A stretch of 64,000 nucleotides of DNA from the NCBI RefSeq assembly GCF_000214035.2, contig NZ_AFHG01000041.1:99-64098 (forward strand), in the 5' to 3' direction. Origin of the DNA: Methyloversatilis universalis FAM5. GTDB lineage: Bacteria > Pseudomonadota > Gammaproteobacteria > Burkholderiales > Rhodocyclaceae. Positions 56,979 through 64,000 of this stretch are shown here, piece after piece. The position numbers and the translations under genes were made by a program. Numbering within the stretch: the stretch's first letter is position 1; every line of letters starts with the position of its first letter. The notes beneath the pieces were generated by a model, which was not told the DNA's origin, searched no databases, and saw nothing but the letters and a program-made list of their open reading frames with translations.

Positions 56979-59339
56979 GTGAACACCCTTATTGCCCGCC
57001 CATGGCCGACCGGCGTCCCACTGTCGGCACTGTCGTACTGCCTGCTGTGTGCGCTGCTGAGCGCTTTCGCCGCACCGTCCGCCACTGCGCAGAACCTGCC
57101 CGCCGGCGACAGCACCCCGGTACTGCTGCCGGAGGTCGAAATCGTCGGCACGCCCGATCCCGAGCCGACCGGCGAACTCGAACTGCCGCCGGACCGTCCG
57201 GTCACCACGCTCAATGCCGAAGCGATCGCGCGGCGCCAGGCCGGCACGCTGTTCGATCTGGTGCGCGACGTGGCCGGCGTATCGGTCGATGGCGGACCGC
57301 GCGCATCCGGCATGAAATTCAATCTGCGCGGCTTTTCCGACAACGAGGACGTGCTGTTCAAGATCGACGGCGCGGTGAAGGGCTTCGAGAAGTACCGTTT
57401 CGGCAGCGGCGTATTCATCGAGCCGGAGCTGCTGAAGGCCGTTGAAATCGAGCGCGGTCCGTCGCTGAAATCCGGCTCCGGCGCGCTGGGCGGCACGGTG
57501 TCGGCCACCACCCGTTCGGCGGCGGACTACCTGCGCCCGGGCGAACGGTTCGGCGCGCAGGCCAAGCTGGGCTACAACGCCAACAGCCACGAGCGTCTGC
57601 GCATGACCACCGTGTATGGCCGGCCGAACGGCTATCTCGATCTAGTGGTGTCGGTGGCGCTGCGCGATTCGCAGGACATCCGTCTGCCGGACGGCCGGGC
57701 GCTCGAACTGACCGCCACCCATTCGGAAAGCCGCTTCGCCAAGCTCACCTTCTATGCGACCGACGACCTCACGCTGGAACTGAGCCAGACCCGCTACACC
57801 GGCGGACCGGAGCGCGCGCCCTACGACGCCACCGCGGGCAGCAGCGGCCAGTTCGGCGTGGTCGAGCGCAGCATCGAGGACAGCACCACCCTTCTGCGCG
57901 CCAGCTATGCGCCCGCGGATTCATGGATCGCGCTGCGCGCCACGCTGGCTTACGAAACGACCGACCTCGCCGACGTGCACCGGATAGGCCAGAGCCGCAT
58001 CTGCGTATCGCCGTCCACCGCCTTCCCGGCCGCCTTCCGCATCGACCGCTGCAACGACGCCTGGCGCTACCGGATCTGGACCGCCGAGGTGTTCAACGAC
58101 ACCCGGTACGCGCTCGGTCCGGTCACCGGCGTGCTCAGCGTGGGCTACCAGGGCATACGCAACAGCCGCGACATTTCGCGCGTCACCTCGCGCGCGCTGA
58201 CCAACGAACAGGTCTACCCCAACGGTTTCAACGAGGCGCAGCCGCCCGGAGACAAGGACTCCGACGCGCTCATCGTCGAGAACGCCTTCACCTGGGGCGA
58301 CTTCACCTTCACGCCGGGTGCCCGCATGGACCGCTATCACGTGAGCGCCCAGGGTCAGACCCGGGCGAACATGCTCGCCGCCGGTCAGGCGCCGGACATC
58401 CGCTTCACCCGCGTCTCACCCGCGGCGGCGCTGACCTGGGGCATCCCGCGCAGCGATGTGTCCGCCACCGTGCGCTACCACGAAGCTTTCCGGCCGCCGC
58501 TGGTAGATGAGTACTTCGCACGCGGCAGCTTTGCCAGCCGCTGCGCGCGCAGCGCCGGCTGGCCGGCCCTGCCCGGCAATCGGGTGCTCTACCCGGAACC
58601 GCTGTACGACCCCTCGGGCATCGGCCGGCCCTACGACCCGGCGCTGGATCTCGCACCCGCCAACGAAATCTGCGGTGGGCTGTACCAGCCGCAGGAATCG
58701 TCCAACCACGAACTGACGCTGGCCTGGATGCCTCAACCGGCAAGCGCCGCGGACGGCCGCTGGCAGGCGCGCGCGAGCTATTACGACATCCACACCCGCA
58801 AGCTGCTCAGTTCGCTGTCCAACGTCGGCGGCGAGGTCGGCCAGCCGGGCAAGGAACGACGCAAGGGCAGCGAGCTGGAAATCAGCTACGACGGACGCCG
58901 CTGGTTCTCGTCGCTGTCCTGGTCGCGGATCGACGGACGCATCACCAACGCGGTCGCCGGCACCGACTACGCTCTGTACGGCGTACCGGGCGACACGCTG
59001 AGCGTCAGCGTGGGCCTGCGCGGACTGGACGGCCGGCTCGAGGGCGGCGTGCGCATGCGGGACATTGCCGACCGGCAGGCGGTCACCGGCACCGTCGCCA
59101 CCGTGTGCTCGCGACCGGGCAATCTTGTCGTACCCGGGGTGGGCGTGATCGGTACCCAGTACGGCGTGCGTCTGTTCGAACTGTTCGCCAGCTGGCAGAT
59201 CACCGCCGACACGCTGCTGCGGCTCAACGTAGACAACCTGACCAACGAAACCTGGTGCATGCAGGACGGCTTCGCCGGCGCGGTCGGCGTTCAGGCGCCG
59301 GGGCGCGCGCTGCGCACCTCGATCACGATGCGCTTCTGA
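56979..59339 (+). CDS. TonB-dependent outer-membrane receptor, haem/siderophore type
   Basis: 786 residues. Signal peptide (to about residue 35), a TonB-box-like LPEVEIVGTP, a plug domain (LFDLVRDVAGVSVDGGPRAS, FNLRGFSDNEDVLFKIDGAV, IERGPSLKSGSGALGGTVSA) and a beta-barrel ending in SITMRF with terminal Phe. The ligand is likely haem given hemP and hmuSTU nearby. Three cysteine pairs lie in loops (for example RICVSPSTAFPAAFRIDRC). No ATG fits; the GTG at 56979 gives a clean signal peptide and is chosen without a strong ribosome site. Confidence 0.87.
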   Translation: MNTLIARPWPTGVPLSALSYCLLCALLSAFAAPSATAQNLPAGDSTPVLLPEVEIVGTPDPEPTGELELPPDRPVTTLNAEAIARRQAGTLFDLVRDVAGVSVDGGPRASGMKFNLRGFSDNEDVLFKIDGAVKGFEKYRFGSGVFIEPELLKAVEIERGPSLKSGSGALGGTVSATTRSAADYLRPGERFGAQAKLGYNANSHERLRMTTVYGRPNGYLDLVVSVALRDSQDIRLPDGRALELTATHSESRFAKLTFYATDDLTLELSQTRYTGGPERAPYDATAGSSGQFGVVERSIEDSTTLLRASYAPADSWIALRATLAYETTDLADVHRIGQSRICVSPSTAFPAAFRIDRCNDAWRYRIWTAEVFNDTRYALGPVTGVLSVGYQGIRNSRDISRVTSRALTNEQVYPNGFNEAQPPGDKDSDALIVENAFTWGDFTFTPGARMDRYHVSAQGQTRANMLAAGQAPDIRFTRVSPAAALTWGIPRSDVSATVRYHEAFRPPLVDEYFARGSFASRCARSAGWPALPGNRVLYPEPLYDPSGIGRPYDPALDLAPANEICGGLYQPQESSNHELTLAWMPQPASAADGRWQARASYYDIHTRKLLSSLSNVGGEVGQPGKERRKGSELEISYDGRRWFSSLSWSRIDGRITNAVAGTDYALYGVPGDTLSVSVGLRGLDGRLEGGVRMRDIADRQAVTGTVATVCSRPGNLVVPGVGVIGTQYGVRLFELFASWQITADTLLRLNVDNLTNETWCMQDGFAGAVGVQAPGRALRTSITMRF

Positions 59340-59685
59340 GCGCCCGCCCACGATCAAACCCGCCGATCCGAAAGCAACTTATGAAGCGAATCTCATATGT
59401 ATAAGAGCGATCGAGCCGGCGAAAATGTCACCTGGACGCCGGCTGCAGGGACCCGGCCATGACGCCGGCCTGTCACGGGCGTTACAGCCATGAACACCCG
59501 GAATGCACCGGAACTGGACACTTGACCGGCCACCGGGCAGCCGCCGTGGGAAAAATTGCTGCGGAATCATCGTTCAATCCGGGAATGCGCTCATGGCTCG
59601 TCTCTTGCTGATCTGCCACATCGCCCGAACAGGGCAGCGGTGCGCACAACCACCGCAGCCCCTCACCGGAACCGGAGACTTCCGT
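59340..59685. other. Intergenic region after the receptor
   Basis: No gene is supported. A segment near 59380-59400 (GAAGCGAATCTCATATG) weakly resembles the Fur boxes at hemP and rpsD2 but lacks a proper second half. No clear terminator is seen. Confidence 0.4.
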
Positions 59686-59763
59686 ATGCACATCGTCACC
59701 GCCGAACACCGCAGCACGCTGTCGCACACCGTCGACCGTCACGATCTGCGCCGGGCTGCCTGA
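59686..59763 (+). CDS. Possible 25-residue peptide
   Basis: MHIVTAEHRSTLSHTVDRHD plus five residues, with GGAGA 8 nt before the ATG. Four His in 25 residues is striking in an iron/haem locus. It ends 14 bp before the next gene, so it may be a leader peptide. Too short to judge by itself. Confidence 0.3.
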   Translation: MHIVTAEHRSTLSHTVDRHDLRRAA

Positions 59764-59777
59764 CCTTTCAACGCATC

Positions 59778-60140
59778 ATGCCTCACCCGTCCGATCCCTA
59801 CTGCCAGGGCTTCCTGCCCGATCCCGCGGACCTGCCGAAGCTGTCCGCCAGCGTCGACGCAGTGATGCTCATCATCCGCCTGTCGGCGCGCTACGGGCCG
59901 CTCATGTTCCGGCATGACGATGTCGACGACCTGATGCAGCCGCGCTGCCGTCCGGTCGGTGCGCTGGCGCTCGCCGAGCATGACATCAAGCTCGGCGAAG
60001 TCGCCGGCTGCGAGTACTGGATCACGCCGGACATTCTCGAAGCGCTGGGCAGCGGCGGCCTGCTGCTCGACGTACAGGAAGCCCGCGGCGACGCCAGCGG
60101 TCTCGCTGACCGCTTCGTCCTGCGTCGCGTCAACCACTGA
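59778..60140 (+). CDS. DUF779-like protein lacking the Cys-Cys motif
   Basis: 120 residues. The pattern ARYGPLMF, PRCRPVGALALAEHDIKLGE then VAGCEYW, and LLLDVQEARG resembles DUF779 proteins, which accompany aldehyde and PQQ-alcohol dehydrogenases. The usual SGGCCDG motif is replaced by acidic RHDDVDD. It lies between the receptor and the hmu operon on the same strand. The family assignment is tentative and the role unknown. Confidence 0.55.
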   Translation: MPHPSDPYCQGFLPDPADLPKLSASVDAVMLIIRLSARYGPLMFRHDDVDDLMQPRCRPVGALALAEHDIKLGEVAGCEYWITPDILEALGSGGLLLDVQEARGDASGLADRFVLRRVNH

Positions 60141-60188
60141 TTCCTTCGGTCCGCTTGCGCGCGTCCAGCGTGCATTGCATGCGCACGC

Positions 60189-60220
60189 TTGACATCCAAT
60201 CGTTAATAATTATCATTTAC
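60189..60220 (+). promoter_or_regulatory. Fur-type box over the hmu operon promoter
   Basis: TTGACA (60189-60194) and TATCAT (60211-60216, 16-bp spacer). The AT-rich GTTAATAATTATCATT (60202-60217) resembles the classical GATAAT/ATTATC Fur hexamers and covers the -10. It is the only strong AT-rich island in this stretch and lies 30 bp before the first hmu-operon gene. Confidence 0.75.
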
Positions 60221-60246
60221 GAGATGATGAACGATTGCCCGCAGTC

Positions 60247-60438
60247 ATGACCCTGCCCGCCCATCCGCCGTCCGATGCGCTGAAATCGCGTCTGTCCGCG
60301 CTGCTCGATGAGCTCATCCGTCACGACGGATTCGGCTCGCTGAGCGTGGAAGTGCGGCTGCTCAAGCGCGGCCAGAAGGAAGTCATCATCGATTGCGGCA
60401 AACAGTACCGCTACGTCATCGATTTCGTGCCCGGCTGA
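60247..60438 (+). CDS. Small conserved protein heading the hmu operon
   Basis: 63 residues, alpha then beta: SRLSALLDELIRHDGFGSLS, VEVRLLKRGQKEVIIDCGKQ, YRYVIDFVPG. The second half faintly recalls HemP (GQ-EV-I---G--Y). One Cys, no signal peptide. First gene after the Fur-type promoter. Probably real by position and composition; function unknown. Confidence 0.65.
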   Translation: MTLPAHPPSDALKSRLSALLDELIRHDGFGSLSVEVRLLKRGQKEVIIDCGKQYRYVIDFVPG

Positions 60439-60561
60439 GCCGCGGTACGTCCATCCTCTCCGGCGGCGCGGGGCCGCGGAGCTGCAGCACACCACACAAT
60501 TTCCGCCTGAACGCTCGCCTTCGCGGGGAAGGGATGCAGGGGCTCTCACCCGAGGTCCGTC

Positions 60562-61218
60562 ATGTCCTTCCATCGCCTGCTGTCCGCCAGCGCACTGTGC
60601 GCGCTGTCCGCCGTCCTTTCCTCCACCGCCCTCGCCGCCAGCGCGCGCTGGGATACTTCGCTCGCCGGCTCTGACGGCAGCGGCGCCTCTTCAGCCAGTC
60701 CCTGGGCCACCGGCAGCGTCGCCGCCGAATGGAACGTGTTCGACAGCACCACCACCGACAGCACGCCGGACATCGCTGGCAGCGGCAGCCTGAGCCAGCT
60801 GAATCCGGCCGCCGGCAGCTTCCTGACCGGCACCGGCAATCTGTACAGCGCCGGCGGTGCGGCGGTATTCTCGGCCACGCTCGATACGGTGCTGAACGGC
60901 ACCTGGACGGTATGGCTGCGCACCGCCACCCAGGGCACTTCGCTCGACGGTCTGGCCACGCTGAATGGCGTCGCGGCCGAAAAGACCGTGAGCTACAGCG
61001 CCGCGCTGGGCGGCTTCGGCGGTAGCGAAGAAGAAGCCTACTGGCGCTGGACGGTCACTGACGTGACCGGCCTGCAGTTTGCCTTCGGCAGTTCGGCCGC
61101 CCATACCAGCCTGGACCAGCTCGCGATCTTCGCGGCACCGGTACCCGAACCGTCCACCTGGCTGTCGCTGGCCGCCGGTCTGAGCCTGCTGGGCGCCCTC
61201 GCGCGTCGCCGCGCTTGA
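60562..61218 (+). CDS. PEP-CTERM exosortase substrate inside the hmu operon
   Basis: 218 residues. Signal peptide (MSFHRLLSASALCALSAVLS, cleavage after ALA), a mature beta-rich domain with several Tyr/Trp (AYWRWTV), then VPEPSTWLSLAAGLSLLGAL and ARRRA as sorting tag. No Cys or Met in the mature part. It stands between the small conserved gene and hmuS, in one unit behind a Fur-type promoter; its stop is 15 bp before the hmuS start. A role in haem capture at the surface is inference from this placement. GAGG precedes the ATG. Confidence 0.85.
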   Translation: MSFHRLLSASALCALSAVLSSTALAASARWDTSLAGSDGSGASSASPWATGSVAAEWNVFDSTTTDSTPDIAGSGSLSQLNPAAGSFLTGTGNLYSAGGAAVFSATLDTVLNGTWTVWLRTATQGTSLDGLATLNGVAAEKTVSYSAALGGFGGSEEEAYWRWTVTDVTGLQFAFGSSAAHTSLDQLAIFAAPVPEPSTWLSLAAGLSLLGALARRRA

Positions 61219-61232
61219 GCCGGGGGCCGACG

Positions 61233-62291
61233 ATGAATACCTCCCGCGATCCGGAAAGCCTTTACCACACCTTCCACGCGCTGAAAGCCGAACGCCGGCT
61301 GCGCAACCGTGACGCTGCCGCCGCGCTCGGCATCAGCGAATGCGAAGCCATCGCCAGCGGCATCGGCCGTGATGCGGTGCGGCTCGCCGCCCCGTTCGAC
61401 GCGCTGTTCCGTCGCATGCCCGAACTGGGCGAAGTGATGGCACTCACCCGCAACGAAGCCGCGGTGCATGAAAAGACCGGCCGTTTCGAACAGATGTCGG
61501 GCGACGACAAGGTCGGGCTGGCGCTCGGCAGCGCGATCGACCTGCGCATCTTCTACGGCCGCTGGGCGCACGGCTATGCGGTGACCGAAAGCACGCCGCG
61601 CGGCGAGTCGCACAGTCTGCAGTTCTACGACCGCCACGGCGAAGCGGTGCATAAGGTGTTTGCCCGCGCCGGCACCGATCTGGCCGCATGGGACACGCTG
61701 GTGAGCGCCTTCAGAGCAGAGGATCAGCAGGCCGGCGAAAGCGTGCTGCCGCGACCGCCGGCCACGGAGGAACCGTCGGCCAGCGCGGTCGATGCCGCCG
61801 CCTTCCGTCGCGACTGGCTGGCCATGCAGGACACGCACGATTTCTTCCCGCTGCTGAAACGCCACGCGGTGTCGCGCCGGCAGGCGATGCGGCTGGCACC
61901 GCCGGACCACGCGCTGCGCATCGACAACGCCTCGGTGCGACCGCTGCTGGAAGCGGCCGCCAGCGACGGCGTATCCATCATGTGCTTCGTCGGCAACCCG
62001 GGCATGATCCAGATCCACACCGGGCCGGTGCATCGCATCGAGCCCATGGGTCCGTGGATCAATGTGCTCGACGCCGGTTTCAACCTGCACCTGCGGCAGG
62101 ACCTGGTCGCTGAAACCTGGATCGTGCGCAAGCCGACCGCGGACGGCATCGTCACCTCGGTCGAACTGCTGGACGCGGCGGGCGAAACCATCGCGCTGTT
62201 CTTCGGCGAACGCAAGCCGGGCAAGCCGGAACGCGAGGACTGGCGCAGCCTGGTGCGCACGCTGGCCGATCTGCAGGAGGTCGCCGCATGA
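61233..62291 (+). CDS. hmuS: Haemin-degrading/transport factor HemS/HmuS
   Basis: 352 residues with two related halves of the HemS fold: FEQMSGDDKVGLALGSAIDL and IYFGRW-like region in the first, and IMCFVGNPGMIQIHTGPVHR and PWINVLDAGFNLHL in the second. HmuS proteins bind cytoplasmic haem and help release its iron. The ATG at 61233 is chosen; a TTG at 61215 overlapping the upstream stop is possible. Its stop overlaps hmuT by 4 bp. Confidence 0.94.
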   Translation: MNTSRDPESLYHTFHALKAERRLRNRDAAAALGISECEAIASGIGRDAVRLAAPFDALFRRMPELGEVMALTRNEAAVHEKTGRFEQMSGDDKVGLALGSAIDLRIFYGRWAHGYAVTESTPRGESHSLQFYDRHGEAVHKVFARAGTDLAAWDTLVSAFRAEDQQAGESVLPRPPATEEPSASAVDAAAFRRDWLAMQDTHDFFPLLKRHAVSRRQAMRLAPPDHALRIDNASVRPLLEAAASDGVSIMCFVGNPGMIQIHTGPVHRIEPMGPWINVLDAGFNLHLRQDLVAETWIVRKPTADGIVTSVELLDAAGETIALFFGERKPGKPEREDWRSLVRTLADLQEVAA

Positions 62292-63136
62292 AGGCGCTGC
62301 GCGCAGCCGGCGCGCTCGTCGCGGCGCTGTGCGCGGTGGCCGCGCTGGCCGCACCGCCGGCCCAGCGTCTGGTGACGGTCGGCGGTGCGGTGACCGAAAT
62401 CGTCCATGCGCTCGGTGCGGCCGACCGCATCGTCGCCACCGACACCACCAGCACCTGGCCAGCCACCGCGCAGGCCCTGCCCAAGGTGGGCTACCAGCGT
62501 GCGCTGGCCGCCGAAGGCGTGCTGGCGCTGCGGCCCTCGCACCTGATCGCGACCGCGGACGCCGGCCCGCCTGTGGTCCTGAGCCAGCTGCGCGGCGCCG
62601 GTGTGCAGGTGATGCAGCTGCCGGCGGAGCACAGCGCAGCAGAGGTCGGCCGCAGCATCCGGACGGTGGCGGCCGCGCTGTCCATGCAGGCGGCCGGCGA
62701 GGCGATGGCCGCCCGCTTCGAGCAGGACTGGGCCGCCGCCCGGCGCGACATCGCCGCCATGCCCGGCAGGCCGCGTGTGCTGTTCATCCTCGACCACGGT
62801 GGCGGTACGCCCATGGTGGCCGGCGACGACACCGCGGCCGACGCCATGCTCGCTTATGCCGGCGCCGCCAACGTGATGGCCGGCCGCTTCCGCGGCTACC
62901 GCCCGCTCACGCTGGAAGCCGCGCTGGCCGCCGCACCGGACGTCATCGTCACCACAGACGAGGCGCTGGCCGCGGCCGGCGGCCGGGCCGCCTTTCTCGC
63001 CCGGCCCGGCCTGTCGGCCTTGCCGGCGGCGCGCAACGGCCGGCTGGTGAGCATGGACGCGCTGCGCATGCTGGGCTTCGGCCCGCGGCTGCCGGAAGCG
63101 GTGCGCGAACTGGCACGCGCGGTGCGCGCCTCATGA
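62288..63136 (+). CDS. hmuT: Periplasmic haemin-binding protein
   Basis: 282 residues. Signal peptide (LVAALCAVAALA), then two lobes of a type III periplasmic binding protein: RLVTVGGAVTEIVHALGAAD, VGYQRALAAEGVLALRPSHL and FILDHGGGTPMVAGDDTAAD. Conserved Tyr in VGYQR fits the haem ligand of ShuT/HmuT. It delivers haem to the HmuU-HmuV transporter. Start overlaps hmuS and stop overlaps hmuU by 4 bp each. Confidence 0.94.
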   Translation: MKALRAAGALVAALCAVAALAAPPAQRLVTVGGAVTEIVHALGAADRIVATDTTSTWPATAQALPKVGYQRALAAEGVLALRPSHLIATADAGPPVVLSQLRGAGVQVMQLPAEHSAAEVGRSIRTVAAALSMQAAGEAMAARFEQDWAAARRDIAAMPGRPRVLFILDHGGGTPMVAGDDTAADAMLAYAGAANVMAGRFRGYRPLTLEAALAAAPDVIVTTDEALAAAGGRAAFLARPGLSALPAARNGRLVSMDALRMLGFGPRLPEAVRELARAVRAS

Positions 63137-64000
63137 ATGCGCGCACGCTGACGCTGCCGGCCGCATGGCCGGTCGCCACCACGCTGGGGGTACTGGCCGC
63201 AGCACTTGCGATGACGGTGGTGCTCGCACTGGGCAGCGGCGCAGTCGCGCTGTCGCCGGGCGCGGTGCTTGCCGCACTGACCGGCACCGGCAGTGACGAC
63301 GGCGCGGCGCTGGTGGTGCGCACGCTGCGCCTGCCGCGCGTCATGCTCGGCGTCATCGCCGGCGCTGGCCTGGGCATCGCCGGCGCCGCGATGCAGGGGC
63401 TGATGCGCAATCCGCTGGCCGACCCCGGCCTGATCGGTGTCAGCAGCGGTGCCGCGCTGGCCGCTGCCGCGGTGGTGGTGCTGGGCGGCCTGCTGCCGGG
63501 CAACGGCGGCGCGCTGTCCGCGGTGCTGCTGCCGGCGGCCGCCTTCACCGGCGCCGCGCTCACCACCGCGCTGGTCTATGCCGCTTCGCGTGAGAACGGC
63601 CGCAGTTCGGTCACCCGCATGCTGCTGTCGGGCATCGCCATCAATGCGCTCACGATGTCCGGCATCGGCCTGCTCATGTTCATGGGCAGCGACGCCCAGG
63701 TCAGGCAGTTCACCTTCTGGACGCTGGGCAGTCTGGCCGCCGCCACCTGGCCTGGCGTCGCGGCCGCCGCTGCCGCCGCCGCGGTCGCGCTGCACGCGCT
63801 GCTGCGCCGCGCCGGACCGCTGGACGCGCTGGCGCTGGGCGAAGCACAGGCCGGTCACCTCGGCGTCGACACCGGGCGGCTGAACCGCAGCTGCGTGCTG
63901 CTGATCGCGCTGTCGGTCGGCGCCACCACGGCGCTCACCGGCACGCTGGGCTTCATCGGCCTGATCGCGCCGCATCTGGCACGCCGCCTGGTCGGCCCGG
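63133..64000 (+). CDS. hmuU: Haemin ABC transporter permease (partial, runs off the window)
   Basis: At least 289 residues of a FecCD-type permease. RLPRVMLGVIAGAGLGIAGA then MQGLMRNPLADPGLIGVSSG is the family hallmark, and the last visible part LGFIGLIAPHLARRLVGP is near the coupling helix. It lacks only the C-terminal end. HmuV ATPase is expected next. Start overlaps hmuT by 4 bp. Confidence 0.94.
   Translation, partial: MNARTLTLPAAWPVATTLGVLAAALAMTVVLALGSGAVALSPGAVLAALTGTGSDDGAALVVRTLRLPRVMLGVIAGAGLGIAGAAMQGLMRNPLADPGLIGVSSGAALAAAAVVVLGGLLPGNGGALSAVLLPAAAFTGAALTTALVYAASRENGRSSVTRMLLSGIAINALTMSGIGLLMFMGSDAQVRQFTFWTLGSLAAATWPGVAAAAAAAAVALHALLRRAGPLDALALGEAQAGHLGVDTGRLNRSCVLLIALSVGATTALTGTLGFIGLIAPHLARRLVGP

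Noticed and set aside
59375-59405. Fourth Fur box after the receptor
   Set aside because: Only one half resembles the boxes at hemP and rpsD2; kept as a remark, not as a site.

Overview
The window is GC-rich, gene-dense chromosomal DNA of a Gram-negative bacterium. LpxK, KdsB, TonB/ExbBD and outer-membrane receptors place it among the Proteobacteria. The order exbB-exbD-lpxK-trm112-kdsB-adk, xseA-sodB, and PEP-CTERM (exosortase) proteins suggest a betaproteobacterium of the Rhodocyclales type. Two tiny pqqA genes, a PQQ-associated zinc metallohydrolase, a MoxY/MoxX-like two-component system and PPi-dependent glycolysis suggest a facultative methylotroph such as Methyloversatilis; that genus is inference, not proof. 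I see no rRNA, tRNA, CRISPR array or intact insertion sequence.

Layout. 0-1.3 kb: REP-like palindromes and a metallo-beta-lactamase-fold hydrolase. 1.36-7.4 kb: tripartite heavy-metal-type RND efflux operon, split by a duplicated REP module. 7.4-12.7 kb: YhiI/RbbA/YhhJ-like ABC exporter operon on the minus strand, with a 246-bp MITE-like element inserted exactly at a stop/start junction. 13.2-16.6 kb: AT-richer island with a dead ISAs1-type transposase, a PEP-CTERM protein, an unknown secreted protein and a PEP-CTERM gene fragment. 16.8-20.3 kb: three tandem LuxR-type regulators, the third frameshifted. 20.5-21.2 kb: PIN-domain toxin and ribbon-helix-helix antitoxin. 21.4 and 31.1 kb: two orphan pqqA genes. 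Between them lie ohr with a divergent AraC regulator, a KefB-type antiporter, a calcium-type P-ATPase, a tandem Usp protein, a Na/Ca exchanger and a YddG-like exporter. 31.3-38 kb: orphan adenine methyltransferase, proline iminopeptidase with sensor kinase and response regulator, a secreted trypsin-like protease and an exported amidohydrolase. 38-45.5 kb: proton-pumping pyrophosphatase, PPi-dependent phosphofructokinase, adk, kdsB, trm112, lpxK, exbD, exbB. 45.7-50.1 kb: xseA, sodB, a pterin dehydratase, a GNAT protein and soluble pyrophosphatase.

50.2-64 kb is a metal/iron region: a CDF metal exporter, then hemP-bfd-bfr, tonB-exbB-exbD, a cysteine-free ribosomal protein S4 paralogue, a TonB-dependent receptor and hmuS-hmuT-hmuU (running off the end). 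Three promoters here share one layout: a TTGACA -35 with a Fur-type inverted repeat over the -10. Two predicted exosortase substrates are embedded in this region, one directly before the receptor and one inside the hmu operon after the Fur-type promoter. That suggests an envelope- or matrix-associated factor in haem or iron capture, and is the most interesting candidate system here.
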